From contig NZ_LLZG01000131.1 in NCBI RefSeq assembly GCF_001509475.1, positions 1-64,000 of the forward strand: a stretch of 64,000 nt of DNA. The letters run 5' to 3'. This document shows, piece by piece, positions 34,489 through 44,098 of this stretch. Positions within the stretch are counted from its first letter, which is position 1. Each line of letters starts with the position of its first letter. This DNA is from Streptomyces regalis (GTDB lineage Bacteria > Actinomycetota > Actinomycetes > Streptomycetales > Streptomycetaceae). Made by a program: the position numbers and the translations under genes. The notes beneath the pieces were generated by a model. The model was not told the origin of the DNA. It searched no databases and saw only the letters and a program-made list of their open reading frames with translations.

Positions 34489-35142
34489 TCAGATCCGGTA
34501 GCCGGAACCGGGCACGGTGACGATCACGGGTGGCTCCCCCAGCTTGCGGCGCAGGGTCATGACGGTCACCCGCACCACGTTCGTGAACGGGTCGGTGTTC
34601 TCGTCCCAGGCCTTCTCCAGGAGCTGCTCGGCGGAGACGACCGCGCCCTCGCTGCGCATCAGCACTTCCAGGACGGCGAACTCCTTCGGCGCGAGCTGCA
34701 CCTCCTTGCCGTCCCGGAACACCTCGCGGCGGTTCGGGTCCAGCTTGATGCCGGCGCGCTCCAGGACGGGCGGCAGCGGCACGCTCGTACGGCGGCCGAG
34801 GGCACGCACGCGTGCCGTCAGCTCGCTGAAGGCGAAGGGCTTGGGCAGATAGTCGTCGGCGCCGATCTCCAGCCCTTCGACCCGGTCGCTGACGTCGCCG
34901 GAGGCCGTGAGCATCAGCACGCGGGTGGGCATGCCGAGTTCGACGATCTTGCGGCAGACGTCGTCGCCGTGCACCAGCGGGAGGTCGCGGTCGAGGACGA
35001 CCACGTCGTAGTCGTTGACGCCGATGCGTTCCAGGGCGGCCGCACCGTCGTACACGACGTCGACGGCCATGGCCTCCCGGCGCAGTCCGGTGGCCACCGC
35101 ATCGGCGAGCAGTTGCTCGTCCTCGACGACGAGTACGCGCAC
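34489..35142 (-). CDS. cutR: CutR response regulator
   Basis: A 217-residue OmpR-family regulator that starts VRVLVVEDEQLLADAV (GTG 35142, with AGGAAGGA upstream). The receiver domain has Asp51 in VVVLDRDLPL and Lys in LPKPFAF. The winged helix (about 125-217) carries LAPKEFAVLEVLM and VRVTVMTLRRKLGEPP. CutR is reported to control secretion-stress genes and to affect antibiotic production in S. coelicolor/lividans. The open frame upstream to 35274 is not family-like. It is co-transcribed with cutS. Confidence 0.92.
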   Translation of the reverse strand: MRVLVVEDEQLLADAVATGLRREAMAVDVVYDGAAALERIGVNDYDVVVLDRDLPLVHGDDVCRKIVELGMPTRVLMLTASGDVSDRVEGLEIGADDYLPKPFAFSELTARVRALGRRTSVPLPPVLERAGIKLDPNRREVFRDGKEVQLAPKEFAVLEVLMRSEGAVVSAEQLLEKAWDENTDPFTNVVRVTVMTLRRKLGEPPVIVTVPGSGYRI

Positions 35143-35558
35143 GTCGCTTGTCCTTCCTGTGTCCACCCGCGTAGCGCTTGTCTCGCGCACGGGCAGGGGT
35201 TCTGGTCGGGTGTCTTGGCCTCCATCCTGCCCTTTTCCGCCATAAGTCGGCGGTAAGACGGGTGAGCGGGCCATGCAGGACGGGTGTGCAGCCCGGGAAT
35301 GCGAGATTTTCTCTTCCGGTTGAGGTTTCCGTGGAAGGGAGCGGGGGGAGGACGGCTTTACACCCCGCGATCACGCTCTGCTCGTGCCGCACCACCATGC
35401 GGTACGAATCGATCCGCTTTCCGCAGAGCGGGCGTGGGTGTCCGGCACCGTCGCCGCCCGGCAAGGGCAGCGCTGGGCACCTACCGAGACGTGATCGCCC
35501 CTTCCGAACGGCACACCCCCGTGCCACCGACCCACGACCCAGGACGAGGGGGCGCAGC
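35143..35558. other. Divergent promoter region
   Basis: A 416-bp spacer between cutR (leftward) and a small conserved gene (rightward). No gene, tRNA or strong hairpin seen. Frames on both strands look like background. Both promoters must be here. Confidence 0.4.
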
Positions 35559-35732
35559 ATGGACGCATTCACCGCAGGACTTCTGCAGCGCATAAGGGCG
35601 ACCGAGTCCGACCTGACGCGGGCTCGTGACGAGGGCGACGACTTCCTCGTCGAGGTGGAGCAGGGCGAGCTCGACGACCTGCGCCGCCTCGCCGCCGAGC
35701 ACGGTGTGGAAGTCGGCGCGTCACGCGTCTGA
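35559..35732 (+). CDS. Small hypothetical protein (57 residues)
   Basis: The product is MDAFTAGLLQRIRATESDLT followed by a charged helix and ends VEVGASRV. It is acidic, predicted to be helical throughout, and likely soluble. ATG 35559 has GGGGG at 5-6 nt. It looks like a conserved Streptomyces small protein beside cutRS, but I cannot name a family. A strong terminator follows. Confidence 0.75.
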   Translation: MDAFTAGLLQRIRATESDLTRARDEGDDFLVEVEQGELDDLRRLAAEHGVEVGASRV

Positions 35733-35741
35733 CGAGTACGA

Positions 35742-35780
35742 CGACGGGGCCCCGGCGAATCCAGCGCCGGGGCCCCGTCG
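35742..35780. terminator. Bidirectional terminator
   Basis: Perfect 15-base arms (CGACGGGGCCCCGGC and complement) around a 9-base loop, between the 57-residue gene and the convergent inositol monophosphatase gene. Confidence 0.88.
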
Positions 35781-35808
35781 CGTGCCCTTGCCTCGCGTGC
35801 TCCTGCGC

Positions 35809-36624
35809 TCAGTCGTGCCAGGCGCCGAAGTCCTCCAGGAGCCGCTGGAGGGGCTCGAAGACTCCCGGGGTGGCCGCCACCGCGAGGTCGCGTGACGGGC
35901 GCTCTCCGGGGCGTCCGCCGGTCAGGGCGCCCGCTTCCCGTGCGATCAGGTCGCCCGCGGCCACGTCCCAGGCGTTGAGGCCGCGCTCGTAGTAGCCGTC
36001 GAGGCGGCCCGCGGCCAGGTCGCACAGGTCGATCGCGGCAGAGCCGCCGCGGCGGATGTCACGCAGGAGGGGGATCAGCCTCTGCGCGACGTCGGCCTGG
36101 TGGGTGCGGACCTCGGTGACGTAGTTGAAGCCGGTCGAGACCAGGGCCTGGTCCAGGGGTGCGGTGGGGCGGCAGCTGAGCCTGCGCTCGCCGTCCCGGA
36201 GTCCCGTGGCCCAGGCGCCGCCGCCGCGCACCGCGTGGTACGTCTCACCGCGCATCGGGGCCGCAACGACCCCGACGACCGTCTCGCCGTCCTGCTCGGC
36301 GGCGATGGAGACGGACCAAGTCGGCAGCCCGTACAGGTAGTTGACCGTGCCGTCGAGCGGGTCGATCACCCAGCGGATGCCGCTCGTGCCCTCGGTGGAG
36401 GCGCCCTCCTCGCCGAGGAAGCCGTCGTCCGGGCGGTGCTCGGAGATCAGGTCGGTGATCAGCTTCTCCGCCGCGATGTCCATCTCGGTGACCACGTCGA
36501 TCGGGCTCGACTTGGTCGCGGCGACCGCGAGGTCGGCCGGGCGGCCGTCGCGCAGCAGCTCGCCGGCGCGGCGGGCGGCCTCCCGGGCCAGCCTGAGCAG
36601 TTCCGAGTGCAAGGGGTCGGTCAC
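35809..36624 (-). CDS. Inositol monophosphatase family protein
   Basis: A 271-residue Mg2+-dependent phosphatase. The metal-binding motifs are present: FLGEEGAS, then WVIDPLDGTVNYLYGLP (the DPLDGT box) and NAWDVAAGDLIAREAGA (the WD box). The substrate could be inositol phosphate, histidinol phosphate or another sugar phosphate. GTG 36624 lies 8 nt after the ferrochelatase stop, so the two are in one operon. Confidence 0.93.
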   Translation of the reverse strand: MTDPLHSELLRLAREAARRAGELLRDGRPADLAVAATKSSPIDVVTEMDIAAEKLITDLISEHRPDDGFLGEEGASTEGTSGIRWVIDPLDGTVNYLYGLPTWSVSIAAEQDGETVVGVVAAPMRGETYHAVRGGGAWATGLRDGERRLSCRPTAPLDQALVSTGFNYVTEVRTHQADVAQRLIPLLRDIRRGGSAAIDLCDLAAGRLDGYYERGLNAWDVAAGDLIAREAGALTGGRPGERPSRDLAVAATPGVFEPLQRLLEDFGAWHD

Positions 36625-36632
36625 GGGGCTCC

Positions 36633-37760
36633 TCACGCGTAGGGGCTGTCGGCGCCCGCAGCGGCGGGCTTGGGGGCGCGAGCCGGGCAGCAGCCGACCG
36701 GGCAGAGGTTGTGGTCGGCGCCGAGCGCGCCCAGAGCGCAGGGCGTGACCTCCTGACCGCGCTCCACGGCGGCGCGCTCCAGGACGAGGTCGCGGATCGC
36801 GGCGGCGAACCGCGGGTCGTCTCCGACGGTGGCCGAGCGGCGCATCGGCAGGCCCAGCTCCTCGGCCTTGGCCTTGGCCTCCGTGTCGAGGTCGTAGAGG
36901 ACCTCCATGTGGTCGGAGACGAAGCCGATGGGGGCGATCACGACCGCCGGTACCCCGGCCGCGTGCCGCTCCTCGAGGTGGTCGCAGATGTCGGGCTCCA
37001 GCCACGGGATGTGCGGGGCGCCGGAGCGGGACTGGTAGACGAGCTGCCAGGGGTGGTCGACGCCGGTGCGCTCGCGTACGGCGTCGGCGATCAGCTGCGC
37101 GACGTCCAGGTGCTGCTCGACGTACGCGCCGCCGTCGCCCTGCTCCTCGACCGGGCCGGAGCTGTCCGCGGCTGCGGTCGGGATCGAGTGGGTCGAGAAC
37201 GCGATGTGTGCGCCGTCCCGGACGTCCCCGGGAAGGTCGGCGAGGGACTCGACGACTCCGTCGATCATCGGCTCCAGGAAGCCCGGGTGGTTGAAGTAGT
37301 GCCGCAGCTTGTCGACCTTCGGCAGCTCCAGGCCCTCGGCCTCAAGGGCGGCGAGCGAGTCGGCGAGGTTCTCGCGGTACTGGCGGCAGCCCGAGTAGGA
37401 GGCGTAGGCGCTGGTGGCGAGGACGATGATGCGGCGGCGGCCGTCGGCGACCATCTCGCGCAGGGTGTCCGTCAGGTACGGCGCCCAGTTGCGGTTGCCC
37501 CAGTAGATCGGCAGGTCCAGGCCGTGCTCGGCGAAGTGCTTGCGCAGGGCGTCGAGCAGGGCGCGGTTCTGGTCGTTGATGGGGCTGACGCCGCCGAACA
37601 GGAAGTAGTGTTCGCCGACTTCCTTCAGGCGTTCCTTGGGGATGCCCCGCCCGCGGGTGACGTTCTCCAGGAACGGGATCACGTCGTCCGGGCCCTCGGG
37701 GCCGCCGAAGGAGAGCAGGAGCAGGGCGTCGTAGGGGGTGGCATCGCGCGCGTCTGGCAT
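36633..37760 (-). CDS. hemH: Ferrochelatase (coproporphyrin type)
   Basis: A 375-residue enzyme that inserts Fe2+ into a porphyrin. In actinobacteria the substrate is coproporphyrin III (the enzyme is also called CpfC). [37 protein letters not shown] (catalytic His) and [19 protein letters not shown] are family blocks. Cysteines in the C-terminal stretch ([20 protein letters not shown]) fit the 2Fe-2S cluster of actinobacterial enzymes. ATG 37760. It leads an operon with the inositol monophosphatase. Confidence 0.95.
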   Translation of the reverse strand: MPDARDATPYDALLLLSFGGPEGPDDVIPFLENVTRGRGIPKERLKEVGEHYFLFGGVSPINDQNRALLDALRKHFAEHGLDLPIYWGNRNWAPYLTDTLREMVADGRRRIIVLATSAYASYSGCRQYRENLADSLAALEAEGLELPKVDKLRHYFNHPGFLEPMIDGVVESLADLPGDVRDGAHIAFSTHSIPTAAADSSGPVEEQGDGGAYVEQHLDVAQLIADAVRERTGVDHPWQLVYQSRSGAPHIPWLEPDICDHLEERHAAGVPAVVIAPIGFVSDHMEVLYDLDTEAKAKAEELGLPMRRSATVGDDPRFAAAIRDLVLERAAVERGQEVTPCALGALGADHNLCPVGCCPARAPKPAAAGADSPYA

Positions 37761-37964
37761 GGGTCGATCCTGTCATTCGGTACTGACAGCCGGGAAACGG
37801 CGGGGTGACCACCCGGGTTCCCGGTTCGTCCGGCCAGGTGCGTCAGGGTCACCTAACTCGTAAGCTGTGACGGCTGTGCACGCGCCTTACTGGGTCGCTC
37901 TGAGCCGCCCTGAGTCGCCCCTGAGCCGCGCAGTCCCGCCACTTCCGCCTGACCGGAGACCCCC

Positions 37965-39203
37965 GTGCCGAGCCCCTACCGCGCCCTGTTCGCCGCCCCC
38001 GGCAGCAAGGCCTTCTCCGCCGCAGGCTTCCTCGGCCGGATGCCGCTGTCGATGATGGGCATCGGCGTGGTCACGATGGTCTCCCAGCTGACCGGGCGCT
38101 ACGGCCTCGCCGGCGCCCTGTCGGCCACGATCGCGCTCGCCGCGGCGGTGGCGGGCCCGCAGGTCTCACGCCTGGTCGATCAGTACGGGCAGCGGCGGGT
38201 GCTCCGTCCGGCGACGCTGATCTCGCTGGCGGCAGGAGCCGGCCTGCTGTTGGCCGCGCACTACCGGTGGCCGGACTGGGTGCTGTTCGTGGCCTGCGTC
38301 GGCATCGGCTGCGTGCCCAGCGTCGGGGCGATGATCCGCGCCCGCTGGGCCGCGCTGTACCGAGGGACGCCTCAGCTGCACACCGCGTACTCCTTCGAGT
38401 CCGTGATCGACGAGGTGTGCTTCATCTTCGGGCCGATCATCTCCATCGGCCTGTCCACGGCGTGGTTCCCGGAGGCCGGGCCGCTGCTCGCCGGCTGCTT
38501 CCTGGCCGTCGGCGTCTTCTGGCTGACCGCACAGCGGGGCACCGAGCCCGCGCCGCATCCGCGCGAGCGCCAGGGCGGCAGCTCGGCCCTGCGCGCCGCG
38601 GGACTGCAGGTCCTGGTGGCCACCTTCGTGGCGACCGGAGCGATTTTCGGGTCCGTCGACGTCGTCACCGTGGCCTTCGCGGACGAGCAGGGGCACAAGG
38701 GCGCCGCGAGCGTGGTCCTCGCGCTGTACGCGGCGGGCTCCTGCGCGGCCGGCCTCGTCTTCGGGCTGATGCGCTTCACGGGGGCGCCCGAACCTCGCTG
38801 GCTGCTGGGCATATGCGCCATGGCCGTGAGTATGATCCCCCTCCTACTGGTCGGAAACTTGCCGTTTCTGGCCGTGGCGCTGTTCGTTGCGGGCATGGCC
38901 GTCGCTCCCACGATGATCACCACCATGTCCCTGATCGAAGAGCACGTACCACGCGCGCAACTGACCGAGGGCATGACCTGGGTGAGCACCGGGCTCGCGG
39001 TCGGGGTCGCGCTCGGGTCCTCCGTGGCCGGCTGGGTGATCGACGAGGCCGGTGCGGGTGCCGGGTACGGGGTTCCGGCGGTGTCCGGGGCCGTCGCGGT
39101 CGCGGTGGGTTTCCTGGGGTATCGCCGGCTCAGCAGGCCGGCTCCGCGTCGGGGAGGCACCGTTGAGCAGCACAGCGAGCGGCAGGAACGGCACGTGGCG
39201 TAA
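37965..39203 (+). CDS. MFS transporter
   Basis: A 412-residue major-facilitator protein with about 12 hydrophobic segments. The loop 2-3 motif (RLVDQYGQRRVLRP) is present. The closest look is to the drug/metabolite efflux group; the substrate is unknown. GTG 37965 opens MPSPYRALFA. Its 3' end overlaps the lactone oxidase gene by 41 bp, so the two are probably co-transcribed and translationally coupled. Confidence 0.9.
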   Translation: MPSPYRALFAAPGSKAFSAAGFLGRMPLSMMGIGVVTMVSQLTGRYGLAGALSATIALAAAVAGPQVSRLVDQYGQRRVLRPATLISLAAGAGLLLAAHYRWPDWVLFVACVGIGCVPSVGAMIRARWAALYRGTPQLHTAYSFESVIDEVCFIFGPIISIGLSTAWFPEAGPLLAGCFLAVGVFWLTAQRGTEPAPHPRERQGGSSALRAAGLQVLVATFVATGAIFGSVDVVTVAFADEQGHKGAASVVLALYAAGSCAAGLVFGLMRFTGAPEPRWLLGICAMAVSMIPLLLVGNLPFLAVALFVAGMAVAPTMITTMSLIEEHVPRAQLTEGMTWVSTGLAVGVALGSSVAGWVIDEAGAGAGYGVPAVSGAVAVAVGFLGYRRLSRPAPRRGGTVEQHSERQERHVA

Positions 39204-40482
39204 CTGGGGCGGCAATGTCGCCGCCCGCCCCGCGCGGGAGGTCGCTCCGGCCTCCGTCGAGGAGCTGTCCGCGGCGATACGCCGGGCCGCTGAGGACGGC
39301 CTGAAGGTGAAGGCGGTCGGCAGCGGACATTCCTTCACGTCCATTGCCGCCACCGACGGCGTGTTGATCCGCCCTCAACTGTTGACCGGCATCCGCAACA
39401 TTGACCGGGACGCCATGACGGTCACGGTCGAGGCCGGTACGCCGCTCAAGAGGCTCAACATGGCCCTGGCGCGCGAGGGCCTGTCGCTCACGAACATGGG
39501 CGACATCATGGAGCAGACGGTCTCGGGCGCCACCAGCACCGGCACGCACGGCACGGGCCGCGAGTCGGCCTCGATCGCCGCCCAGATCAAGGGACTGGAA
39601 CTGGTCACGGCCGACGGCTCGGTGGTCACCTGCTCCGCGAAGGAGAACTCGGACGTCTTCGCAGCGGCCCGCATCGGCCTCGGCGCCCTGGGCATCGTCA
39701 CCGCGATCACGTTCGCCGTGGAACCGATCTTCCTGCTCTCCGCGCGCGAGGAGCCGATGCCGTTCGACAAGGTCCTGGCGGACTTCGACGAACTGTGGGC
39801 CGAGAACGAGCACTTCGAGTTCTACTGGTTCCCGCACACCGGCAACACCAACACCAAGCGCAACAACCGCAGCGCGGGCCCCGAGAAGCCGGTGCCGCAG
39901 CTGCAGGGCTGGTTCGAGGACGAGTTCCTCTCCAACGGCGTCTTCCAGGTGGCCCAGTGGGTCGGCCGCGCGGCGCCCGCCACGATCCCGGCGATCGCCC
40001 GGATCTCCAGCAAGGCGCTGTCCGCGCGGACCTACACGGACATCCCCTACAAGGTCTTCACATCACCACGCCGGGTGCGCTTCATGGAGATGGAGTACGC
40101 CGTTCCGCGCGAGGCCGTCGTCGAGATGCTGCGCGAACTCAAGGCCATGGTCGACCGCTCCGGTCTCAGGGTCAGCTTCCCCGTCGAGGTGCGCACCGCC
40201 CCGGCCGACGACATCACGCTGTCCACCGCCTCGGGCCGCGACAGCGCCTACGTCGCCGTCCACATGGCCAAGGGCACGCCGTACCAGCAGTACTTCACCG
40301 CCGCCGAGCGCATCTTCACCGCGCACGAGGGCCGGCCGCACTGGGGCAAGGTGCACACGCGGGACGCCGAGTACTTCGCCCAGGTGTACCCGCGCTTCGG
40401 CGAGTTCACGGCGTTGCGGGACCGGCTCGATCCGGACCGCCGGTTCCAGAACGACTACCTGCGCAGGGTGTTGGGGGCGTAG
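39163..40482 (+). CDS. D-arabinono-1,4-lactone oxidase-like FAD enzyme
   Basis: A 439-residue VAO-family flavoenzyme. The PCMH FAD-binding domain has KAVGSGHSFTSIAATDGVLI and GATSTGTHGTG; the C-terminal ALO domain has HWGKVHT and ends with the DRRFQNDYLR motif. It probably oxidises an aldono-lactone or alditol. TTG 39163 is chosen because GGGAGG lies 5 nt upstream and relatives start close to RNWGGN; an in-frame ATG at 39052 would overlap the MFS gene far more. It overlaps the MFS stop by 41 bp. Confidence 0.88.
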   Translation: MSSTASGRNGTWRNWGGNVAARPAREVAPASVEELSAAIRRAAEDGLKVKAVGSGHSFTSIAATDGVLIRPQLLTGIRNIDRDAMTVTVEAGTPLKRLNMALAREGLSLTNMGDIMEQTVSGATSTGTHGTGRESASIAAQIKGLELVTADGSVVTCSAKENSDVFAAARIGLGALGIVTAITFAVEPIFLLSAREEPMPFDKVLADFDELWAENEHFEFYWFPHTGNTNTKRNNRSAGPEKPVPQLQGWFEDEFLSNGVFQVAQWVGRAAPATIPAIARISSKALSARTYTDIPYKVFTSPRRVRFMEMEYAVPREAVVEMLRELKAMVDRSGLRVSFPVEVRTAPADDITLSTASGRDSAYVAVHMAKGTPYQQYFTAAERIFTAHEGRPHWGKVHTRDAEYFAQVYPRFGEFTALRDRLDPDRRFQNDYLRRVLGA

Positions 40483-40945
40483 CCCTAGATCGGCTCGATC
40501 CAGCCGATCGCCCAACTGCGCAGCCAGGAGAGGTGCAGGCGAAAGCATCAGTTCCGTTTCCGACGTTTGCGTGAAGTACGCCACGTACAAGATCGGACAA
40601 CCGCTCAACGGACGGCCGAGTCCCACCCCTTGCCAGAAGTTGAGCGGCGCGCCAATCCACGCACGTGGCCCAAATGGAGTACTGTTGCGAGCCCTGGGTC
40701 CGGTCTCCCGCCAGGGCGTCCGTGGCCTTCAAGGACCGCCGTGAGGGGGCTAGTTGCACAGGGTGACGGAGTTGGTCACTTAGCGTTGCGAACAGGTAAC
40801 CGTGCCATAACGGCGATCCAGGGCCCGTGCCCGACACGCCGGGCAACTCGGCAAGGTTGTGGCAGGCTGCACCCGGGCAGGCCACACTCGACTAGCGGAA
40901 GCAGCGACGCACGTGACGTCGGCAGGCACCACCCGGGAGGTCCCC
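40483..40945. other. Intergenic upstream of sepH
   Basis: A 460-bp spacer. GATCGGCT/AGCCGATC at 40488-40509 is a short hairpin just after the oxidase stop and may be its terminator. The rest holds the sepH promoter; no gene seen. Confidence 0.45.
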
Positions 40946-41983
40946 ATGCCCGAACTGCGTGTCGTGGCCGTCTCAAATGACGGCACACGGCTGGTGCTGA
41001 AGGCTGCCGACGCAACGGAGTACACGCTTCCGATCGACGAACGCCTGCGCGCCGCCGTGCGCGGCGACCGTCCCCGCCTCGGCCAGATCGAGATCGAGGT
41101 GGAGAGCCATCTCCGCCCCCGCGACATCCAGGCGCGTATACGCGCTGGTGCGACCGCGGAAGAGGTCGCCCAACTCGCCGGCATCCCCGTCGACCGCGTA
41201 CGGCGCTTCGAGGGCCCCGTGCTCGCCGAGCGCGCCTTCATGGCCGAGCGGGCCCGCAAGACTCCCGTCCGCCGACCCGGCGAGAACGCCGCCGGGCCGC
41301 AGCTCGGTGAGGCCGTCCAGGAGCGGCTGCTGCTGCGCGGTGCCGACAAGGACACCGTCCAGTGGGACTCGTGGCGCCGGGACGACGGCACCTGGGAAGT
41401 GCTGCTGGTCTACATGGTGGCGGGCGAACCGCACTCGGCGAGCTGGACTTACGACCCGCCCCGGCGGCTCGTCCAGGCCGTCGACGAAGAGGCGCGCTCG
41501 CTGATCGGCGAGTCCGACGACCTCGCCGCGCCGGAGCCCAGCTTCCCGTTCGTACCGCGTATCGCCCGGCTCCCGCGCGAGCGTGGGATGGACCGTGCGC
41601 TCGAGAGCGCACGGCCGAGCCTGCCGGCCCAGGCCTCCGAGCCTGTCGAGGAGACCACGGAGGAACGGGACTCGCTGACCAGCCTGCTGGAGGCGGTACC
41701 CAGCTTCCGGGGCGACCTCGTGGTCCCGGAGCGCCCGGCGGAGCCGGACACGGAGGAACCCCCCGCCGAACCGGAGGCGGAGGAGCCTCCCGCCCCTGCC
41801 GCCTCGGCAGGTTCCGCCTACGCGGACGTCCTCATGCCTCGCTCTGTCGGCAGCCACCGTGACCGCCTCATCGGCGCCACGGACCGCCAGGCCGAAGCGG
41901 ACGGCGTCCGCCCCGGTCGCCGGGCCGCCGTCCCGAGCTGGGACGAGATCGTGTTCGGGACGCGCAGGAAGAAACAGGAGTAG
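40946..41983 (+). CDS. sepH: Septation protein SepH
   Basis: A 345-residue actinobacterial cell-division protein (DUF3071). The conserved N-terminal part (residues 1-170) has MPELRVVAVSNDGTRLVLKA, a helix-turn-helix-like RDIQARIRAGATAEEVAQLA and the WDSWRRDDGTWEVLLVY block. The C-terminal part is long, acidic, proline/glutamate-rich and probably disordered, ending with a short conserved SWDEIVFGTRRKKQ motif. SepH is known to bind FtsZ and promote Z-ring assembly in Streptomyces. ATG 40946 with GGGAGG upstream. Confidence 0.95.
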   Translation: MPELRVVAVSNDGTRLVLKAADATEYTLPIDERLRAAVRGDRPRLGQIEIEVESHLRPRDIQARIRAGATAEEVAQLAGIPVDRVRRFEGPVLAERAFMAERARKTPVRRPGENAAGPQLGEAVQERLLLRGADKDTVQWDSWRRDDGTWEVLLVYMVAGEPHSASWTYDPPRRLVQAVDEEARSLIGESDDLAAPEPSFPFVPRIARLPRERGMDRALESARPSLPAQASEPVEETTEERDSLTSLLEAVPSFRGDLVVPERPAEPDTEEPPAEPEAEEPPAPAASAGSAYADVLMPRSVGSHRDRLIGATDRQAEADGVRPGRRAAVPSWDEIVFGTRRKKQE

Positions 41984-42045
41984 GCAAGCAGGAGCAGGGC
42001 ATCAGGAGCGGTCAGTCGTACGGCTGTCGATCCGCCCGTACGAGG

Positions 42046-42079
42046 ACGAGGGCCGCGCTGGTCGCAGCGCGGCCCTCGT
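42046..42079. terminator. Bidirectional terminator
   Basis: Perfect 14-base arms (ACGAGGGCCGCGCT and complement) with a 6-base loop, between sepH and the convergent sulfurtransferase gene. Confidence 0.88.
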
Positions 42080-42090
42080 GCTGCGACCGC

Positions 42091-42942
42091 CTACTGCGGA
42101 TCCGGCCCCACAGCCACCGGTCGGGTCGGATCCGATGACCACTCCGACCATGAACCGACGTACAGGGCCGCCGGAATGCCCGCTACCGCCAGGGCCAGAA
42201 CCTGGTGGGCGGCGGAGACGCCCGAACCGCAGTACACGCCGACCTCCGTACCCTCGGACGCGCCCAGCGCCTTGAAGCGCGCCCCGAGTTCCTCGGCGGG
42301 CAGGAAGCGGCCGTCCGCGCCGACGTTGTCGTTCGTGGGGGCGGACACGGCGCCCGGGATGTGGCCGCCGACCGGGTCGATCGGCTCGACCTCTCCGCGG
42401 TACCGCTCCCCCGCTCGCGCGTCCAGGAGTACGCCCGACCGGGCGAGCGCAGCGGCGCCATCGGCGTCGAGAAGGCCCGTCGCCCCCGGCGTCGGCTCGA
42501 AGTCGCCCTCCGCCGCAGTCGGTACCGACGTCTCCAGCGACCCCTGCCAGGCCGGCAACCCGCCGTCGAGGACCCGCACGTCCGGGTGACCCGTCCAGCA
42601 CAGCAGCCACCACGCCCGGGCCGCCGCCCAGCCCTGCCCGCCGTCGTACACGACCACCGGCACCGACGACGACACGCCCGCCCGGCGCATCGCCGCGCCG
42701 AATTCGGCCAAGTCCGGCAAGGGGTGACGGCCGCGCGAACCGGGCGCGGAGGCCAGCTCCCGGTCCAGGTCGACGTAGACCGCGCCGGGGATGTGCCCGG
42801 CCCGGTACGCGGTCCGGCCGTCGAACGGCGGCTCACCGGCCGCCTTGGCCACGGTCAGCTGCCAGCGGACATCGAGCAGCACCGGCGGGTTCTCGCCCGC
42901 CAGTTCGCTCGCGAGTTCGGATGCGGAGATGATGGCGTTCAT
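42091..42942 (-). CDS. Thiosulfate/3-mercaptopyruvate sulfurtransferase
   Basis: A 283-residue tandem rhodanese. The N-terminal domain (about 10-130) lacks the catalytic cysteine, and the C-terminal domain (about 150-275) has it in VYCGSGVSAAHQVLAL. This is the usual layout of the family, which transfers sulfur to cyanide or another acceptor. CRNA: no membrane segment is seen. ATG 42942 (MNAIISASEL); an ATG 9 nt upstream is less likely. Confidence 0.92.
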   Translation of the reverse strand: MNAIISASELASELAGENPPVLLDVRWQLTVAKAAGEPPFDGRTAYRAGHIPGAVYVDLDRELASAPGSRGRHPLPDLAEFGAAMRRAGVSSSVPVVVYDGGQGWAAARAWWLLCWTGHPDVRVLDGGLPAWQGSLETSVPTAAEGDFEPTPGATGLLDADGAAALARSGVLLDARAGERYRGEVEPIDPVGGHIPGAVSAPTNDNVGADGRFLPAEELGARFKALGASEGTEVGVYCGSGVSAAHQVLALAVAGIPAALYVGSWSEWSSDPTRPVAVGPDPQ

Positions 42943-43238
42943 GGCCACCATCCTTGCGCACGGGGTGGCCGCGTCGCCCGGCTCCGGTTACTCTGCCCGC
43001 CGGACAGGCCCGATCACGAGGCGTACGGGATCGGGCACATGCTGTACAGCCGATCGACATCCGTCGGCAATCGCACGGAAACGGGCGGTAAATCGCACAC
43101 CGGGCATCCTCCGGGCACCGGCCGTCGTGCGGCGGCGTGCCCGCAGCGCGCGCGGCCACCGGTGGTGCGAGCATCGGCTCGGGGGTCCGGACCACGGACG
43201 CGACGCGGCCAGCACGAGAGGCCGAGGAGAGAGTGACG

Positions 43239-44042
43239 ATGACCGAGGCACGGGGGTCGGCCGGCCCGAACGGCGCGACGCACGCCCGGCACGCGCCCGG
43301 CACGCCCTGCTGGGTGAGCCTGATGGTGCACGGACTGGCCGCGACCCAGGAGTTCTACGGAGCGCTGTTCGGCTGGGAGTTCCAGCCCGGCCCCCAGCAA
43401 CTCGGCCCCTATGTGCGGGCCCTGCTCGACGGCCGTGAGGTGGCCGGCATCGGCCAACTGCCGCCCGACCGCCACCTCCCCATCGCCTGGACGCCCTACC
43501 TCGCCTCGGACAACGTGGACCTGACCGCCGAGACGGTACGGCTGTGCGGCGGCACGGTCGGCGTGGGGCCGCTGGACGCCGCCGAGGCCGGCCGGTTGGC
43601 GATCTGTTCCGACCCCTCCGGCGCTGTCTTCGGCCTCTGGCAGGCGGCGTCCCACCTCGGCACGGACATCACGGGCGTGCCCGGCACCCCCGCCTGGAAC
43701 GAGCTGCTGACCTTCGAGTCCATGAACGTCGCCAAGTTCTACGAGACCGTGTTCGCCTACGAGGAGGAGCCGGTGGTCTCCGCCGACTTCGACTACGTCA
43801 CCCTGCACATCGACGGCCGGCCGGTCGCCGGCATCCACGGCGTCGGCAACGCCCTGCCCCGCGACCGGGGCCCGCACTGGATGACGTACTTCGAAGTCGC
43901 CGACGTGGACGAGGCATTGGACCGGATCGTCGACCTCGGCGGCCATGTCCTCGAAGCGGCCCACGACAGCGCCCACGGCCGCGTGGCGACGGTGGCGGAC
44001 CCGGAGGGGGCCCGGTTCTCCCTGATCCAGAATCCGCGCTGA
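43239..44042 (+). CDS. VOC-family (glyoxalase/bleomycin-resistance fold) protein
   Basis: A 267-residue protein with two VOC modules: residues about 25-140 (CWVSLMVHGLAATQEFYGAL) and about 150-265 (WNELLTFESMNVAKFYETVF, EVADVDEALDRIVDLGGHVL, VADPEGARFSLIQ). The family has metal-dependent lyases, dioxygenases and binding proteins; the residues here do not name a reaction. ATG 43239 with GAGGAGAGA upstream; an alternative start at 43137 is possible. Confidence 0.88.
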   Translation: MTEARGSAGPNGATHARHAPGTPCWVSLMVHGLAATQEFYGALFGWEFQPGPQQLGPYVRALLDGREVAGIGQLPPDRHLPIAWTPYLASDNVDLTAETVRLCGGTVGVGPLDAAEAGRLAICSDPSGAVFGLWQAASHLGTDITGVPGTPAWNELLTFESMNVAKFYETVFAYEEEPVVSADFDYVTLHIDGRPVAGIHGVGNALPRDRGPHWMTYFEVADVDEALDRIVDLGGHVLEAAHDSAHGRVATVADPEGARFSLIQNPR

Positions 44043-44098
44043 CGGCGCTCAAGGACCGCTTGAGGCCGCCGGTCCGGAACAGCCGAACAGGGCCGCGC

